The notes beneath the pieces are model-generated. The model was not told where the DNA came from. It worked only from the letters and a program-made list of their open reading frames with translations, and made no database searches. A stretch of 55,689 nt of DNA from Alphaproteobacteria bacterium (GTDB lineage: Bacteria > Pseudomonadota > Alphaproteobacteria > Sphingomonadales > Kordiimonadaceae). Every line of letters starts with the position of its first letter. Position 1 is the first letter of the stretch. Below, one piece after another: positions 27,601 through 35,362 of the stretch. The stretch is from NCBI GenBank assembly GCA_006226495.1, contig SBGU01000050.1:1-55689 (forward strand), read 5' to 3'. The translations under genes were made by a program, and so were the position numbers.

Positions 27601-27838
27601 AGGCCGCTGGAAGGACCTGTTCGCCAAAACCCGCATCGGCAACACCTATATCAACCGCAACATGATCGGCGCGGTTGTCGGTGTGCAGCCGTTTGGTGGC
27701 GAAGGCCTGTCTGGCACCGGCCCCAAAGCGGGCGGCCCGCACTATCTGCTCAGGTTCGCGTCCGAACGCACGCTCACCATCAACACGGCGGCCGTGGGCG
27801 GCAATACCGAACTGTTCAGCATGGACGAAAGCGCCTGA
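24674..27838 (+). CDS. putA: Bifunctional proline dehydrogenase / delta-1-pyrroline-5-carboxylate dehydrogenase
   Basis: 1054 residues. The N-terminal part (about 1-130) is helical; proline dehydrogenase follows as an FAD-binding barrel (VSIKLSAIHPRYDEAND, VRLVKGAYWDTEIKKAQ, FATHNAHTI). P5C dehydrogenase fills the C-terminal half, with Glu807 in IAETGGQNAM and the nucleophile Cys841 in GSAGQRCSALRV. It oxidises proline to glutamate at the membrane. The ribbon-helix-helix repressor domain of enterobacterial PutA is absent, as is its C-terminal extension. The ATG at 24674 follows GAGGGA. The third-position GC bias is so strong that an antisense frame of over 1000 codons is open. Confidence 0.97.
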   Translation: MATTRIAPPPAPTKAAAHKALRKHFLADEETVVRDLIDNFPIDDATRDAVTTKAAAIVAQSRAMKEEQGTLDAFLAEFGLSNQEGVALMCLAEALLRVPDAETQDQLIAEKINSGNWASHKGQSDSLFVNASTWALMLTGNVIRLDKAIIRNPGKFMANLVSRTGEPVIRKAVQQAMKIMGRQFVFGRTIKEGLARQSKQPAEMKMMSFDMLGEGARTMKAAERYFELYMKSIDAVGTATRGDGDNIHDRSSVSIKLSAIHPRYDEANDARVMAEMLPWVKQLAVRAKSYDIQMTIDAEEADRLEISLRIFEQLAKDPDLAGWEGLGLAVQAYQKRAPYVIDWLVHLGRENGRKFAVRLVKGAYWDTEIKKAQEMGQSDYPVYTRKQATDISYLYSAARMLDAQDAIYPQFATHNAHTIAAINEMAGDKHYEFQKLHGMGNLLYKAAGRVMGRVIRTRTYAPVGLHEDLLPYLVRRLLENGANSSFVNRFMDADVPVEEVAGDPVTAILALPALRHTLIAKPEAIFGADRKNSQGCNLMDRNQYEPLLKALEERKSHVYAGACIVAGLEKGDKPVEITNPADRRQVVGSVREARDEDLETAAHRAAQAQHDWDLLGGKARSDILKAMGDALEANRDMLVDILVREAGKTLGDCIAEVREAVDFCRYYAVEAEKKFGGPIALPGPTGEKNELHLSGRGTFLCIAPWNFPLAIFVGQVAAALAAGNSVIAKPAEQTPLIAYQAVKLFHKSGVPADVLHLVLGDGARVGAKLVADERIAGVAFTGSTETARIINRTLAARDGAIATLIAETGGQNAMIMDSTALPEQVADDAIMSAFGSAGQRCSALRVLYVQDSVADKVIDMLKGALKERVVSNPALLTTDIGPIIDAEARDRLAAHCARMEKEARLIARAELGEGCEHGTYLAPHIFELSSLSQLDGEVFGPVLHVVRFKASEMDKVVADITATGYGLTFGVHSRLEGRWKDLFAKTRIGNTYINRNMIGAVVGVQPFGGEGLSGTGPKAGGPHYLLRFASERTLTINTAAVGGNTELFSMDESA

Positions 27839-27863
27839 CGGCCCGCGCGGTCTGGTGTGACAG

Positions 27864-27893
27864 GGGGAGCCTTCGGCTCCCCTTTTTCTTTCG
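27864..27893 (+). terminator. Terminator of putA
   Basis: GGGGAGCC and GGCTCCCC arms with a TTC loop (27864-27882) are followed by TTTTTC. A textbook intrinsic terminator. Confidence 0.9.
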
Positions 27894-27927
27894 GGTGTCG
27901 CCCCGCTTGTCCACCGGGCCGTGGTGC

Positions 27928-28068
27928 CTACTCAAAATTGGCGGTCACCGTGTAGGTCCCGCTGCCATCGGGCACGACCACAATCTGGCTGGCGCCATCA
28001 GCCGCAAAGCCCGCGACGATCTTTCCGAGCGTCGCCAAGGGGACCAGGTTCATTTTTTCCTGTCGCAT
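27928..28068 (-). CDS. 46-residue small protein of unknown function
   Basis: A short frame MRQEKMNLVPLATLGKIVAG followed by a C-terminal part ending GSGTYTVTANFE. It begins 18 bp after the stop of the lipoprotein gene and has a perfect AGGAGG ribosome site seven bases before the ATG, plus GC-rich third positions. It looks like one helix followed by a beta-hairpin, with no signal sequence. I know no family. It is the last gene of a three-gene leftward unit. Confidence 0.7.
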   Translation of the reverse strand: MRQEKMNLVPLATLGKIVAGFAADGASQIVVVPDGSGTYTVTANFE

Positions 28069-28086
28069 ATCAAAAGCCTCCTGATC

Positions 28087-28926
28087 TCAGTCATTGGCGC
28101 TGATGGCCTTGCTGGCCTCCGCCTGCAGTGCGGGATAACAGTTGCTGTAGGCAAACATGGTGGGCGACATGTCGATATTGCGGGCCTCCAGCCACAGGCG
28201 CAGTTCCTCCCGGTTGCCCGGCTTGTCGAGAAGAGCCTGCAGCCGCACGGCCTCGGCGGTATCCGAAGCAGCGCATTCGACGATCTTCATGGCCTTGCTT
28301 GCGGTTTCGGCAAAATTCGCCCGCACCAGCGGGGCGAGGTTCTCGGCCGCCACACCGGTTGCAATAAACTGCCCGATCCCCATGCCCGAACTGCTGTAAT
28401 CGGAATTGTCGACATTCAGTTCGATATGGGCGAGCACCGATCCATAAACATCACCCTCCTCGCCATTCTTGAGGATCGGAATCGCCGAATATTCCTGGCG
28501 GATATAACCAAGGCTGATGCTGGGGTCCGGCGCAAAACCAAGCCGAAGCCCCACATTCGTCGCGGTGCCGAACAGCATGGTCTTGCGTTTACCGCGCAGC
28601 TTTTCCTCCTGCGCCGACGCACCGCCTGTTGCAATCAGGGCAGCGTCGCCCGTGGCATAGGTCTGGCTGACCTTCGGGTTCAGGACCGAGGCATTGGCAT
28701 GGATGTCCGCATAGATGGGCGGCACGGCGCCGCCTTCATACACAGGCCCGATAACCCCGTCCATGCGGCTGAAGCCGATATCGACACTTTGTGTTTTGGC
28801 GTCGGCACTGACCCCAAGCTGGGTGGTGGTGACAAATGTCACCCGTTCTTCGGTGCCGGCACAAGCCACGAGCATGAGGCAGCCAAGCCAAAGCCCCGAT
28901 TTACGGCCGCATGCTTTCAGGTTCAT
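28087..28926 (-). CDS. Putative lipoprotein of unknown function
   Basis: 279 residues from the ATG at 28926. It has a lipobox-type signal (LWLGCLMLVACAG, lipidated Cys at about 22). The mature protein is rich in beta-strand and small residues (VGLRLGFAPDPSISLGYIRQEY, then AHIELNVDNSDYSSSGMGIGQF), with a helical C-terminus containing two cysteines. It overlaps the upstream lipoprotein gene by 26 bp, so translation is likely coupled. I recognise no family. Co-transcription with another lipoprotein and a 46-residue protein suggests an envelope complex. Confidence 0.75.
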   Translation of the reverse strand: MNLKACGRKSGLWLGCLMLVACAGTEERVTFVTTTQLGVSADAKTQSVDIGFSRMDGVIGPVYEGGAVPPIYADIHANASVLNPKVSQTYATGDAALIATGGASAQEEKLRGKRKTMLFGTATNVGLRLGFAPDPSISLGYIRQEYSAIPILKNGEEGDVYGSVLAHIELNVDNSDYSSSGMGIGQFIATGVAAENLAPLVRANFAETASKAMKIVECAASDTAEAVRLQALLDKPGNREELRLWLEARNIDMSPTMFAYSNCYPALQAEASKAISAND

Positions 28927-29305
28927 GGTTTTGTTCTGCATCGCCTTTCCCTTCGAAGCGGCAGCGGTAAACCGGCTTGACCGACAGGCTGCCTTCCATC
29001 AATTCGCCACAGACGAGACGGTTGTCTTCCAGCTCCACGATGGTATCGCGGGCGTAGCCCAGCGTGATCACCGTGCCCGAGGGCAGAAGCATGATACCGA
29101 GCCCGACTGTCGAAACCGACAGGGCGTCCCCTGCCACTGGCTTGCCCTCGGCGGGAAGTGGCTGCTCGATATGAACAAGGCCGGTCGTATAACGCACGCC
29201 ATCCTTCTCGTACACGAGGGCGCAGCCGCCCAGTCCGCATACAACCGCCGCCAACAGGACCGGGCGGCACACATGTGGCAGTCGGCCATTTTCCAGAATG
29301 CGCAT
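28901..29305 (-). CDS. Small putative lipoprotein of unknown function
   Basis: 134 residues from the ATG at 29305. The signal sequence ends in lipobox LGGC (about residue 26), followed by a compact beta-rich body (VEKDGVRYT-like start, LPSGTVITLGYARDTIVELED) with two further cysteines in CGELM and YRCRF. It is the first gene of the leftward three-gene unit and diverges from the symporter gene. No family recognised; it could be a partner of the downstream lipoprotein. Confidence 0.7.
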   Translation of the reverse strand: MRILENGRLPHVCRPVLLAAVVCGLGGCALVYEKDGVRYTTGLVHIEQPLPAEGKPVAGDALSVSTVGLGIMLLPSGTVITLGYARDTIVELEDNRLVCGELMEGSLSVKPVYRCRFEGKGDAEQNHEPESMRP

Positions 29306-29447
29306 ACAGGGGCCTTTCCGGGTCTCAGCCTGGTAGACTGCCGGCGCCGCCCGCTTGTGAACTCTGCCTCTTTTCAACAGCCGCGCCGTCAATATAATGG
29401 CGCGGTTCGGCGCCGGGGTGCGCCGCCTCCGGGAGCATCACATCATC

Positions 29448-30932
29448 ATGTTATTGTGGTTCGTCATCGTTTATTGGGTGATTTCGGTCGCCATCGGCCT
29501 TATTGCCGCGCTCAGGGTCAAGAACACCAGCGACTTTGCGATTGCCGGCCGGCACCTGCCCTTCTATATGGTCACCGCGACCGTGTTCGCGACCTGGTTC
29601 GGGTCCGAAACCGTGCTCGGCATCCCGTCCACCTTCCTGGGCGAAGGCCTGAAGGGCATTGTTGCCGACCCGTTCGGTGCATCCCTGTGCCTCATTCTCG
29701 TCGGGCTGTTTTTTGCGGCCCCCTTGTACCGCATGAAACTTCTGACCATCGGCGACTTTTACAAACGCCGTTTCGGGCGCGAGGTTGAAGTGCTGACCAC
29801 TGTTGCCATCGTGATTTCCTACCTCGGCTGGGTGAGCGCGCAGATCACGGCGCTCGGCCTCGTTTTCAACGTGGTTTCGGGCGGCGAGATCAGCCCGCTC
29901 ATGGGCATGCTGATCGGGTCATCCACGATCCTGATCTATACTTTCTTCGGCGGCATGTGGGCGGTGGCCATCACCGACCTCATCCAGATGATCATCATCG
30001 TCATCGGCATGCTCTATATCGGCAGCGAAGTGACCGACCTTGTGGGCGGCGTGGGTGTCGTGATCGAACATGCTGCAGAGGCCGGCAAGTTCGAATTCTG
30101 GCCCAAAGCCAACTTTGTCGAGATCATCGGGTTTGCCGCGGCCCTGTCGACCATGATGCTGGGCTCGATGCCGCAACAGGACGTGTTCCAGCGCGTGCAA
30201 TCTGCCAAGACCGAAAAGATTGCAGTCTGGGGCTCGGTAACCGGCGGCAGCCTTTATTTCGTCTTCGCCTTTGTGCCCATGTTCCTGGCCTATTCCGCGA
30301 CACTCATTGACCCCGACATGGTCGCGGGCCTGATTGACGACAATCCGCAGATGATCCTGCCCACATTGGTCTTGAAGCACGCGCCCCTGTTCGCGCAGGT
30401 GATGTTCTTCGGCGCCCTGCTGTCGGCAATCAAAAGCTGTGCGTCGGCAACATTGCTGGCGCCGTCCGTCACCTTCACCGAAAACATCCTGCGCCCGATG
30501 ATGAAGAACATGACCGACAAGCAGCTTCTGAAGGCCATGCGCATCGTCACCCTGCTGTTCACCGCGCTTGTGACCTTCTATGCGGTCAATTCGGAATACA
30601 GCATCTTTGAAATGGTCGAAAACGCCTATCAGGTGACTCTAGTGTCGGCCTTTGTGCCACTTTTGGCTGGTGTTTACTGGTCGCGCGCCAGCAAACAGGG
30701 GGCACTGCTGTCGATTACGCTGGGTGTTGTCACCTGGCTGTCGCTGTCGATGGTTGGGTCAGAAGACCCGGTGGTACCGGCCCAGTTCGCCGGCCTGATC
30801 GCGTCGGCCATCGGCATGATCCTTGGCTCCCTTATGCCGCAGATGCTGAAGCATGACCCGCATGTGCATCACAAGCTGCGCGCCGGGCACTATGCCGAAG
30901 AAATGGCCGAAAGCGCCACGCCGAACGGCTGA
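29448..30932 (+). CDS. Sodium:solute symporter (SSS family)
   Basis: 494 residues, about 13 membrane helices. Family hallmarks are the N-terminal FAIAGRHLPFYMVTATVFATWFGSET-type helix, the GDFYKRRFGREVE loop, the unwound-helix region WAVAITDLIQMIIIVIG, and LGSMPQQDVFQRVQSAKTEK. It imports an organic solute with Na+. Its closeness to putA would suit proline, but other substrates (pantothenate, acetate, sugars) are equally possible. The ATG at 29448 lies 13 bases after GGGAG. A terminator follows. Confidence 0.9.
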   Translation: MLLWFVIVYWVISVAIGLIAALRVKNTSDFAIAGRHLPFYMVTATVFATWFGSETVLGIPSTFLGEGLKGIVADPFGASLCLILVGLFFAAPLYRMKLLTIGDFYKRRFGREVEVLTTVAIVISYLGWVSAQITALGLVFNVVSGGEISPLMGMLIGSSTILIYTFFGGMWAVAITDLIQMIIIVIGMLYIGSEVTDLVGGVGVVIEHAAEAGKFEFWPKANFVEIIGFAAALSTMMLGSMPQQDVFQRVQSAKTEKIAVWGSVTGGSLYFVFAFVPMFLAYSATLIDPDMVAGLIDDNPQMILPTLVLKHAPLFAQVMFFGALLSAIKSCASATLLAPSVTFTENILRPMMKNMTDKQLLKAMRIVTLLFTALVTFYAVNSEYSIFEMVENAYQVTLVSAFVPLLAGVYWSRASKQGALLSITLGVVTWLSLSMVGSEDPVVPAQFAGLIASAIGMILGSLMPQMLKHDPHVHHKLRAGHYAEEMAESATPNG

Positions 30933-30956
30933 ACCGGCAAACAATCCACAACAAAA

Positions 30957-30983
30957 GGGGCCATACGGATGGCCCCTTTTTTT
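30957..30983 (+). terminator. Terminator of symporter gene
   Basis: GGGGCCAT (30957-30964), four-base loop, ATGGCCCC (30969-30976), then seven T residues. Confidence 0.93.
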
Positions 30984-31005
30984 ATTTCATGCCCTACCCG
31001 GCAGA

Positions 31006-32142
31006 TCAGTTGAACAGGCTATATTGCCCGCCCGCCAAAATCGGTTTCCTGAAGCGGGTGTCATCCAGGCCCACGCGGTCCTGGTTCAGCTTCAGGCGCC
31101 GGCACAGGTTGCGGAACCGCAGGTCCATCAGCTCGGCCTCCAGCCCCGTGCCTTTCATGCGGTGTTTGAACCGCGGGTCGTTCACCTTGCCGTCGCGCAT
31201 GGCGGCCAGCCGGCCCATCACCCGGCTCTTGCGCTCGGGGTAATGTTCCTCGAGCCATTCCTCGAACAAGGGCGCCACCTCGCGCGGCAGGCGCAACAGG
31301 ATATAGTTGGCATCCTTCGCCCCCGCGTGCGCAGCCGCCGACAACACGGCTTCCATTTCATGGTCATTCAGCGCGGGGATCACGGGCGCGAACATCATGC
31401 CCGTGGGCACCCCCGCGTCCGACAACAGCCTGAGCGCATCCAGCCGCCGCTGCGGCGTGCTGGCCCGGGGTTCCATCAGCCGCGCCAGGCGCCGGTCCAG
31501 GGTCGTGATCGACAGGGACACACGTATCAGTCCCTTCTCGGCCATCCTGGAAATGATATCCAGGTCCCGCACCACAAGGCGGGATTTGGTGAGCAAGGTC
31601 ACCGGATGTTCGCATTCCAGCAATACCTGCAGGATTTCGCGGGTGATGCCGCGTTCTTTCTCGAGCGGCTGGTAGGGGTCGGTGTTGGTGCCCATGGCGA
31701 TGGGCGCCACCTTATAGCCCTTGGCGCCGATTTCCCGGCGCAACAGCTCAGCCGCATTCGGTTTGGCGAACAGCTTGCTTTCGAAATCCAGCCCCGCCGA
31801 CAGACCGACATAAGCGTGGCTCGGGCGCGCGAAACAATAGACGCAGCCATGCTCGCAGCCCCTATAGGGGTTGATCGAACGGTCGAACGGAATGTCCGGG
31901 CTCTGGTTCCGGGTGATGATATGTTTGGGGGCCTCGTCCGTCACTTCGGTGCGCAGGGGCGGCACATCTTCAGCGATCTGCCAGCCGTCGTCCACGCGCT
32001 CTTTTGCGAAACGTTCAAAACGACCGGTCTGGTTCGAAACCGCACCACGGCCACGGGCCGCAACGCCCATCATATGCCTTTGGGCCTGCGCTTGCAGTTG
32101 CGGCATTACCATCTTCAACCAGGGGGACTGGGGGGCTGTCAT
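31006..32142 (-). CDS. PA0069-family radical SAM protein
   Basis: 378 residues. The radical SAM cysteines are in YRGCEHGCVYCFARPSHAYV (CxxxCxxC), after an N-terminal arm, and a TIM-barrel-like core follows (PIAMGTNTDPYQPLE, LTKSRLVVRDLDII). The family resembles spore photoproduct lyase, but its substrate is unknown. The ATG at 32142 has GGAGAA upstream; the earlier ATG at 32163 would coincide with the predicted transcription start. A LexA-type box overlaps the promoter, pointing to DNA-damage control. Confidence 0.9.
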   Translation of the reverse strand: MTAPQSPWLKMVMPQLQAQAQRHMMGVAARGRGAVSNQTGRFERFAKERVDDGWQIAEDVPPLRTEVTDEAPKHIITRNQSPDIPFDRSINPYRGCEHGCVYCFARPSHAYVGLSAGLDFESKLFAKPNAAELLRREIGAKGYKVAPIAMGTNTDPYQPLEKERGITREILQVLLECEHPVTLLTKSRLVVRDLDIISRMAEKGLIRVSLSITTLDRRLARLMEPRASTPQRRLDALRLLSDAGVPTGMMFAPVIPALNDHEMEAVLSAAAHAGAKDANYILLRLPREVAPLFEEWLEEHYPERKSRVMGRLAAMRDGKVNDPRFKHRMKGTGLEAELMDLRFRNLCRRLKLNQDRVGLDDTRFRKPILAGGQYSLFN

Positions 32143-32169
32143 CTGTTTGTTCTCCGCTGTCATATGGTC

Positions 32170-32198
32170 ATATTACCATAAGAACAAAAAGAGAACAA
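32170..32198 (-). promoter_or_regulatory. SOS-controlled promoter (LexA box over -35)
   Basis: The minus strand carries -35 TTGTTC (32193-32198), a 17-bp spacer, and -10 TAATAT (32170-32175). A perfect alphaproteobacterial LexA site, GTTCTCTTTTTGTTC (GTTC-N7-GTTC), covers 32182-32196, overlapping the -35. Transcription would start near 32163. Confidence 0.8.
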
Positions 32199-32226
32199 AC
32201 AGATTCAGAACAGGTTCTCCGTGCCC

Positions 32227-33960
32227 TCAGGCGGCGCGGATATTCACGGCTTCCGGCTTGCCGCGGCGCGGGTCGGTCGCAACCTCGAAGCTGATCTTGG
32301 CACCGTCAGCCGGCGGCTGCATGCCCGCGCCTTCCACGGCCCGCATATGCAGGAACACATCGTCACCGCCCTTGTCCGGCGTGATGAAACCGAAGCCTTT
32401 TTTGGCGTTGAACCATTTCACCGTGCCGGTGATGGCAGCACCGCCTGCGCGGGCCGGTTTGCCGGCCGGCTTCTGGGCCTGCCGCTGTTGCGGTTTCTGC
32501 TCACGCTTCGGTTCCGGCTTCTGCTCAGGACGCGGGCGCGACTTGTTGCCCAGCATGCGGTCAAGGCCGGCGTTCGGGTCGGCAGATACCTCGTCCGCCT
32601 GCCGGCGCACACCATCGCGGCCCCAACGATCCTGCCGGTCCTGACGCTCGGGACGCGCACCGCGGTCCTGGCGTTCCTGCCGTTCGCCACGGTCCGGGCG
32701 CGCCTGGCGTTCGCCCCTGCCTTGACGGGCACCATCTTCGCGGCGCGGCTGTTTTTCGCGTGCGGGTTTGGCGGCGGCTTTTTTGGGCGCAGGTGCCGCG
32801 CGGTCGGCGGCAGACACATAGACGACGCTGCTGTCCTGCCGGCGGTCGGTTACAGGCAAACTCTGGCGCGTGGTTTTTTCGATCTCGCGCAGCAGTTTCT
32901 GCTCGTCATCCGAACAGAAGGCATAGGCGGTGCCGGCAGCACCACCCCGGGCCGTGCGGCCGATCCGGTGCACATAACTTTCCGCCACTTCCGGCAGGTC
33001 ATAGTTCACCACATGGCTGACCGCATCAATATCGATGCCGCGCGCGGCGATATCGGTTGCCACCAGCACCTTCACCTTGCCGTCCTTGAAACCGTCCAGC
33101 GCCTTTTCACGCTGGCTTTGGCTCTTGTTGCCATGAATGGCGGCGGCGGACTGGCCTTCGGCATTCAGGAACTTGGCAATGCGGTCGGCGCCGCGTTTGG
33201 TGCGCGCGAACACAAGGGTGCGCGAAAAATCGGGCCGGGCGACAAGCTCCAGCAGCATGTCGCGCTTGCGCGGGGTTTCGACGAGCCAGACATGCTGGTC
33301 CACCTTTTCCGCCGTGGTGGCCACGGGGGTGACCTGCACCGTCACCGGGTCGGCCAGCATTTCGCCCGCCAGTTCCCCAATCGGCCCCGGCATGGTGGCC
33401 GAGAAGAACAGGTTCTGGCGCTGTTTGGGCAACAGCTTCAGGATGCGGCGGATCGGCACCAGGAAACCGAGGTCGAGCATATGGTCGGCTTCATCGAGCA
33501 CCAGCGTCTGCACATGGTCAAGCACGATGGCGCGGGTGCCGACATGGTCCAGAAGCCGGCCCGGTGTTGCCACCAGCACATCGGCGCCGCGCGCCATGGC
33601 ACGGACCTGCGGGCCCGGTTTCACACCACCGATCACCACCTCGACCTTGAGGCGCAGGTGTTTGGCATAAGCGCGGAAGCTTTCGGCGATCTGGATCGCC
33701 AGTTCGCGGGTCGGCGCCAGGATCAGCGCCTGGCAGGCCTTTGCCGGCGTCTGCTTGCGGGCATGATACAGCTTGTTCAGGATCGGCAGCGCAAAGGCTG
33801 CGGTTTTGCCGGTACCGGTCTGGGCAATGCCCAGCAGGTCGGCGCCCTTCAGGAGATGCGGGATCGCCTGCGCCTGAATGGGGGTCGGGGTGTCGTAGCC
33901 GGTTTCGGTAACGGCACGGAGAATAGGCTCGGCAAGGCCGAGAGCGGAAAAATGGGTCAA
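32227..33960 (-). CDS. DEAD-box RNA helicase fused to a C-terminal cold shock domain
   Basis: 577 residues from a TTG that gives MTHFSALGLAEPIL, the usual RhlE-type beginning; an in-frame ATG at 34065 would add 35 unlike residues. Helicase motifs in order: AQTGTGKT, PTRELA, TPGRLLDH, DEAD, SAT, then ARGIDIDAVSHV and HRIGRTARGG. A 130-residue basic, Q/R/D-rich disordered linker follows. The last 70 residues are a cold shock domain (GTVKWFNAKKGFGFITPDKG, then DDVFLHMRAVE). It probably unwinds and chaperones RNA, for example at low temperature. The start codon is uncertain. Confidence 0.9.
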   Translation of the reverse strand: MTHFSALGLAEPILRAVTETGYDTPTPIQAQAIPHLLKGADLLGIAQTGTGKTAAFALPILNKLYHARKQTPAKACQALILAPTRELAIQIAESFRAYAKHLRLKVEVVIGGVKPGPQVRAMARGADVLVATPGRLLDHVGTRAIVLDHVQTLVLDEADHMLDLGFLVPIRRILKLLPKQRQNLFFSATMPGPIGELAGEMLADPVTVQVTPVATTAEKVDQHVWLVETPRKRDMLLELVARPDFSRTLVFARTKRGADRIAKFLNAEGQSAAAIHGNKSQSQREKALDGFKDGKVKVLVATDIAARGIDIDAVSHVVNYDLPEVAESYVHRIGRTARGGAAGTAYAFCSDDEQKLLREIEKTTRQSLPVTDRRQDSSVVYVSAADRAAPAPKKAAAKPAREKQPRREDGARQGRGERQARPDRGERQERQDRGARPERQDRQDRWGRDGVRRQADEVSADPNAGLDRMLGNKSRPRPEQKPEPKREQKPQQRQAQKPAGKPARAGGAAITGTVKWFNAKKGFGFITPDKGGDDVFLHMRAVEGAGMQPPADGAKISFEVATDPRRGKPEAVNIRAA

Positions 33961-34151
33961 GTCGTGTCTTTCATGAACAACAGCATATGCCGGCCTCGCA
34001 AACCTGCGATAGGCCGGACCCTGTTGGTCTTTTCTTGTTCTGGAAAGCCCCGCGTACCTGGGCATTTCGCGTGCTTCTGTCGCACGGGTCGCTCAACAGG
34101 CAATGGCGGGGTCGCCATGTTACGCGGCTGGAGCGGCCGTCTGTGGCGCGG

Positions 34152-34176
34152 AGAGTGCGCAGCTTTTGCGCACTCT
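34152..34176. repeat. Perfect 10-bp inverted repeat
   Basis: AGAGTGCGCA (34152-34161) and TGCGCACTCT (34167-34176) enclose a five-base loop, in the gap between the exporter permease stop and the helicase. On the minus strand it is preceded directly by TTGACA. With no T-tract, it is either a terminator of the exporter operon or an operator for the helicase promoter. Confidence 0.45.
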
Positions 34177-34225
34177 GTCAAACTATTCCTGCGCCCGGTC
34201 TCAACCGGGGGCTTAATCGAGGGCC

Positions 34226-35362
34226 CTAATCGAGGGTCTGGCGATAGCGTGTCATGGCAATCGCGGTGGCCACAATCACGAAGGCGGTGATGCCCAGAAG
34301 GTCGGCTGCGATGTCGGTAAACGTACTGCCCTTCAGTAGGATACCCCGCGCGATCCGGAGGAAGTGCGTGAGCGGCAAGGCCTCGCCCAGAACCTGCGCC
34401 CACTGGGGCATGCCCCGGAACGGGAACATGAAACCGGACAGCAGGAGGGACGGCAGGAAGAAGAAGAAGGTCATCTGCACCGCCTGCAACTGGTTCTGCG
34501 CGATGGTCGAAAAGGTGAAACCGACCGCCAGGTTCGCGACCATGAACAGGATCGCGGCGGCAGAGAGCAGCATCACACTGCCTTCGACCGGCACATGGAA
34601 CAGCACCGATGCCGCGATCAGGATAATGGTGGCCTGCACATAGCCCACGATCACATAGGGGATGATCTTGCCCAGCATCACCTCCATGGGCCGGACCGGC
34701 ATCGCCAGCAGGTTTTCCATGGTGCCGCGTTCGCGTTCGCGCGTCACCGCAAGGCCGGTGATCATGACCAGGGTCATGGTCAGCACCACGCCCATAAGGC
34801 CGGGCACGATGTTATATTGCGTAATATTTTCAGGGTTATAGCGCCGGTGGATGATGACATCGAATGCGGGTGGCGCCGGCGCGCGCGCCAAGGACACGCC
34901 CTTCAGGTCACGGTCGAACACGCTTTGTTTCACCTGCTGCAGGGCGCTGATGGCGCTGCCGGTGGCCACGGGATCGGTGGCGTCTGCCTCAACCAATATC
35001 TCCGGCCGCTCACCGCGGATCAGGTCGCGGGTGAAATTGGCCGGGATGGTGACGGCAAACTGCACCTGCCCGCGTGTGAGCATGCCGTCGACATCCTCGC
35101 GGCTGCGCGCTTCGGTGACGATTTCGAAATAGCCGGTGTTCACAAGTGCCGCCGTGAAATCGCGGGTATAGGCCGAGGTATCGGCGGAATAGATCGCGGT
35201 CGGCAGCGCTTTGGGGTCGGTGTTGATGGCGAAGCCGAACAGGGTGAGCTGGATCAGCGGCACCCCGATCATCATGCCGAGGGTCGTGCGGTCCCGGCGC
35301 ATGTGATTGAATTCCTTCATCAGCATGGCCACCAGGCGGGTGATGGAGAGGAGGCGTCTCAT
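34226..35362 (-). CDS. ABC-2 type transporter permease
   Basis: 378 residues. One N-terminal membrane helix is followed by a periplasmic domain (about 50-170) and five C-terminal helices with the ABC-2 pattern (GLAVTRERERGTMENLLAMPVRPMEVMLGKI, FFLPSLLLSGFMFPFRGMP, LPLTHFLRIARGILLKG). It resembles YbhS/YbhR exporters. Its start overlaps the ATPase stop by four bases. Only one permease is present, so it would work as a homodimer. It ends the exporter operon. Confidence 0.92.
   Translation of the reverse strand: MRRLLSITRLVAMLMKEFNHMRRDRTTLGMMIGVPLIQLTLFGFAINTDPKALPTAIYSADTSAYTRDFTAALVNTGYFEIVTEARSREDVDGMLTRGQVQFAVTIPANFTRDLIRGERPEILVEADATDPVATGSAISALQQVKQSVFDRDLKGVSLARAPAPPAFDVIIHRRYNPENITQYNIVPGLMGVVLTMTLVMITGLAVTRERERGTMENLLAMPVRPMEVMLGKIIPYVIVGYVQATIILIAASVLFHVPVEGSVMLLSAAAILFMVANLAVGFTFSTIAQNQLQAVQMTFFFFLPSLLLSGFMFPFRGMPQWAQVLGEALPLTHFLRIARGILLKGSTFTDIAADLLGITAFVIVATAIAMTRYRQTLD

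Noticed and set aside
24611-27742. 1043-codon minus frame over putA
   Set aside because: No domain is recognisable; it is a shadow of the high-GC3 putA gene.
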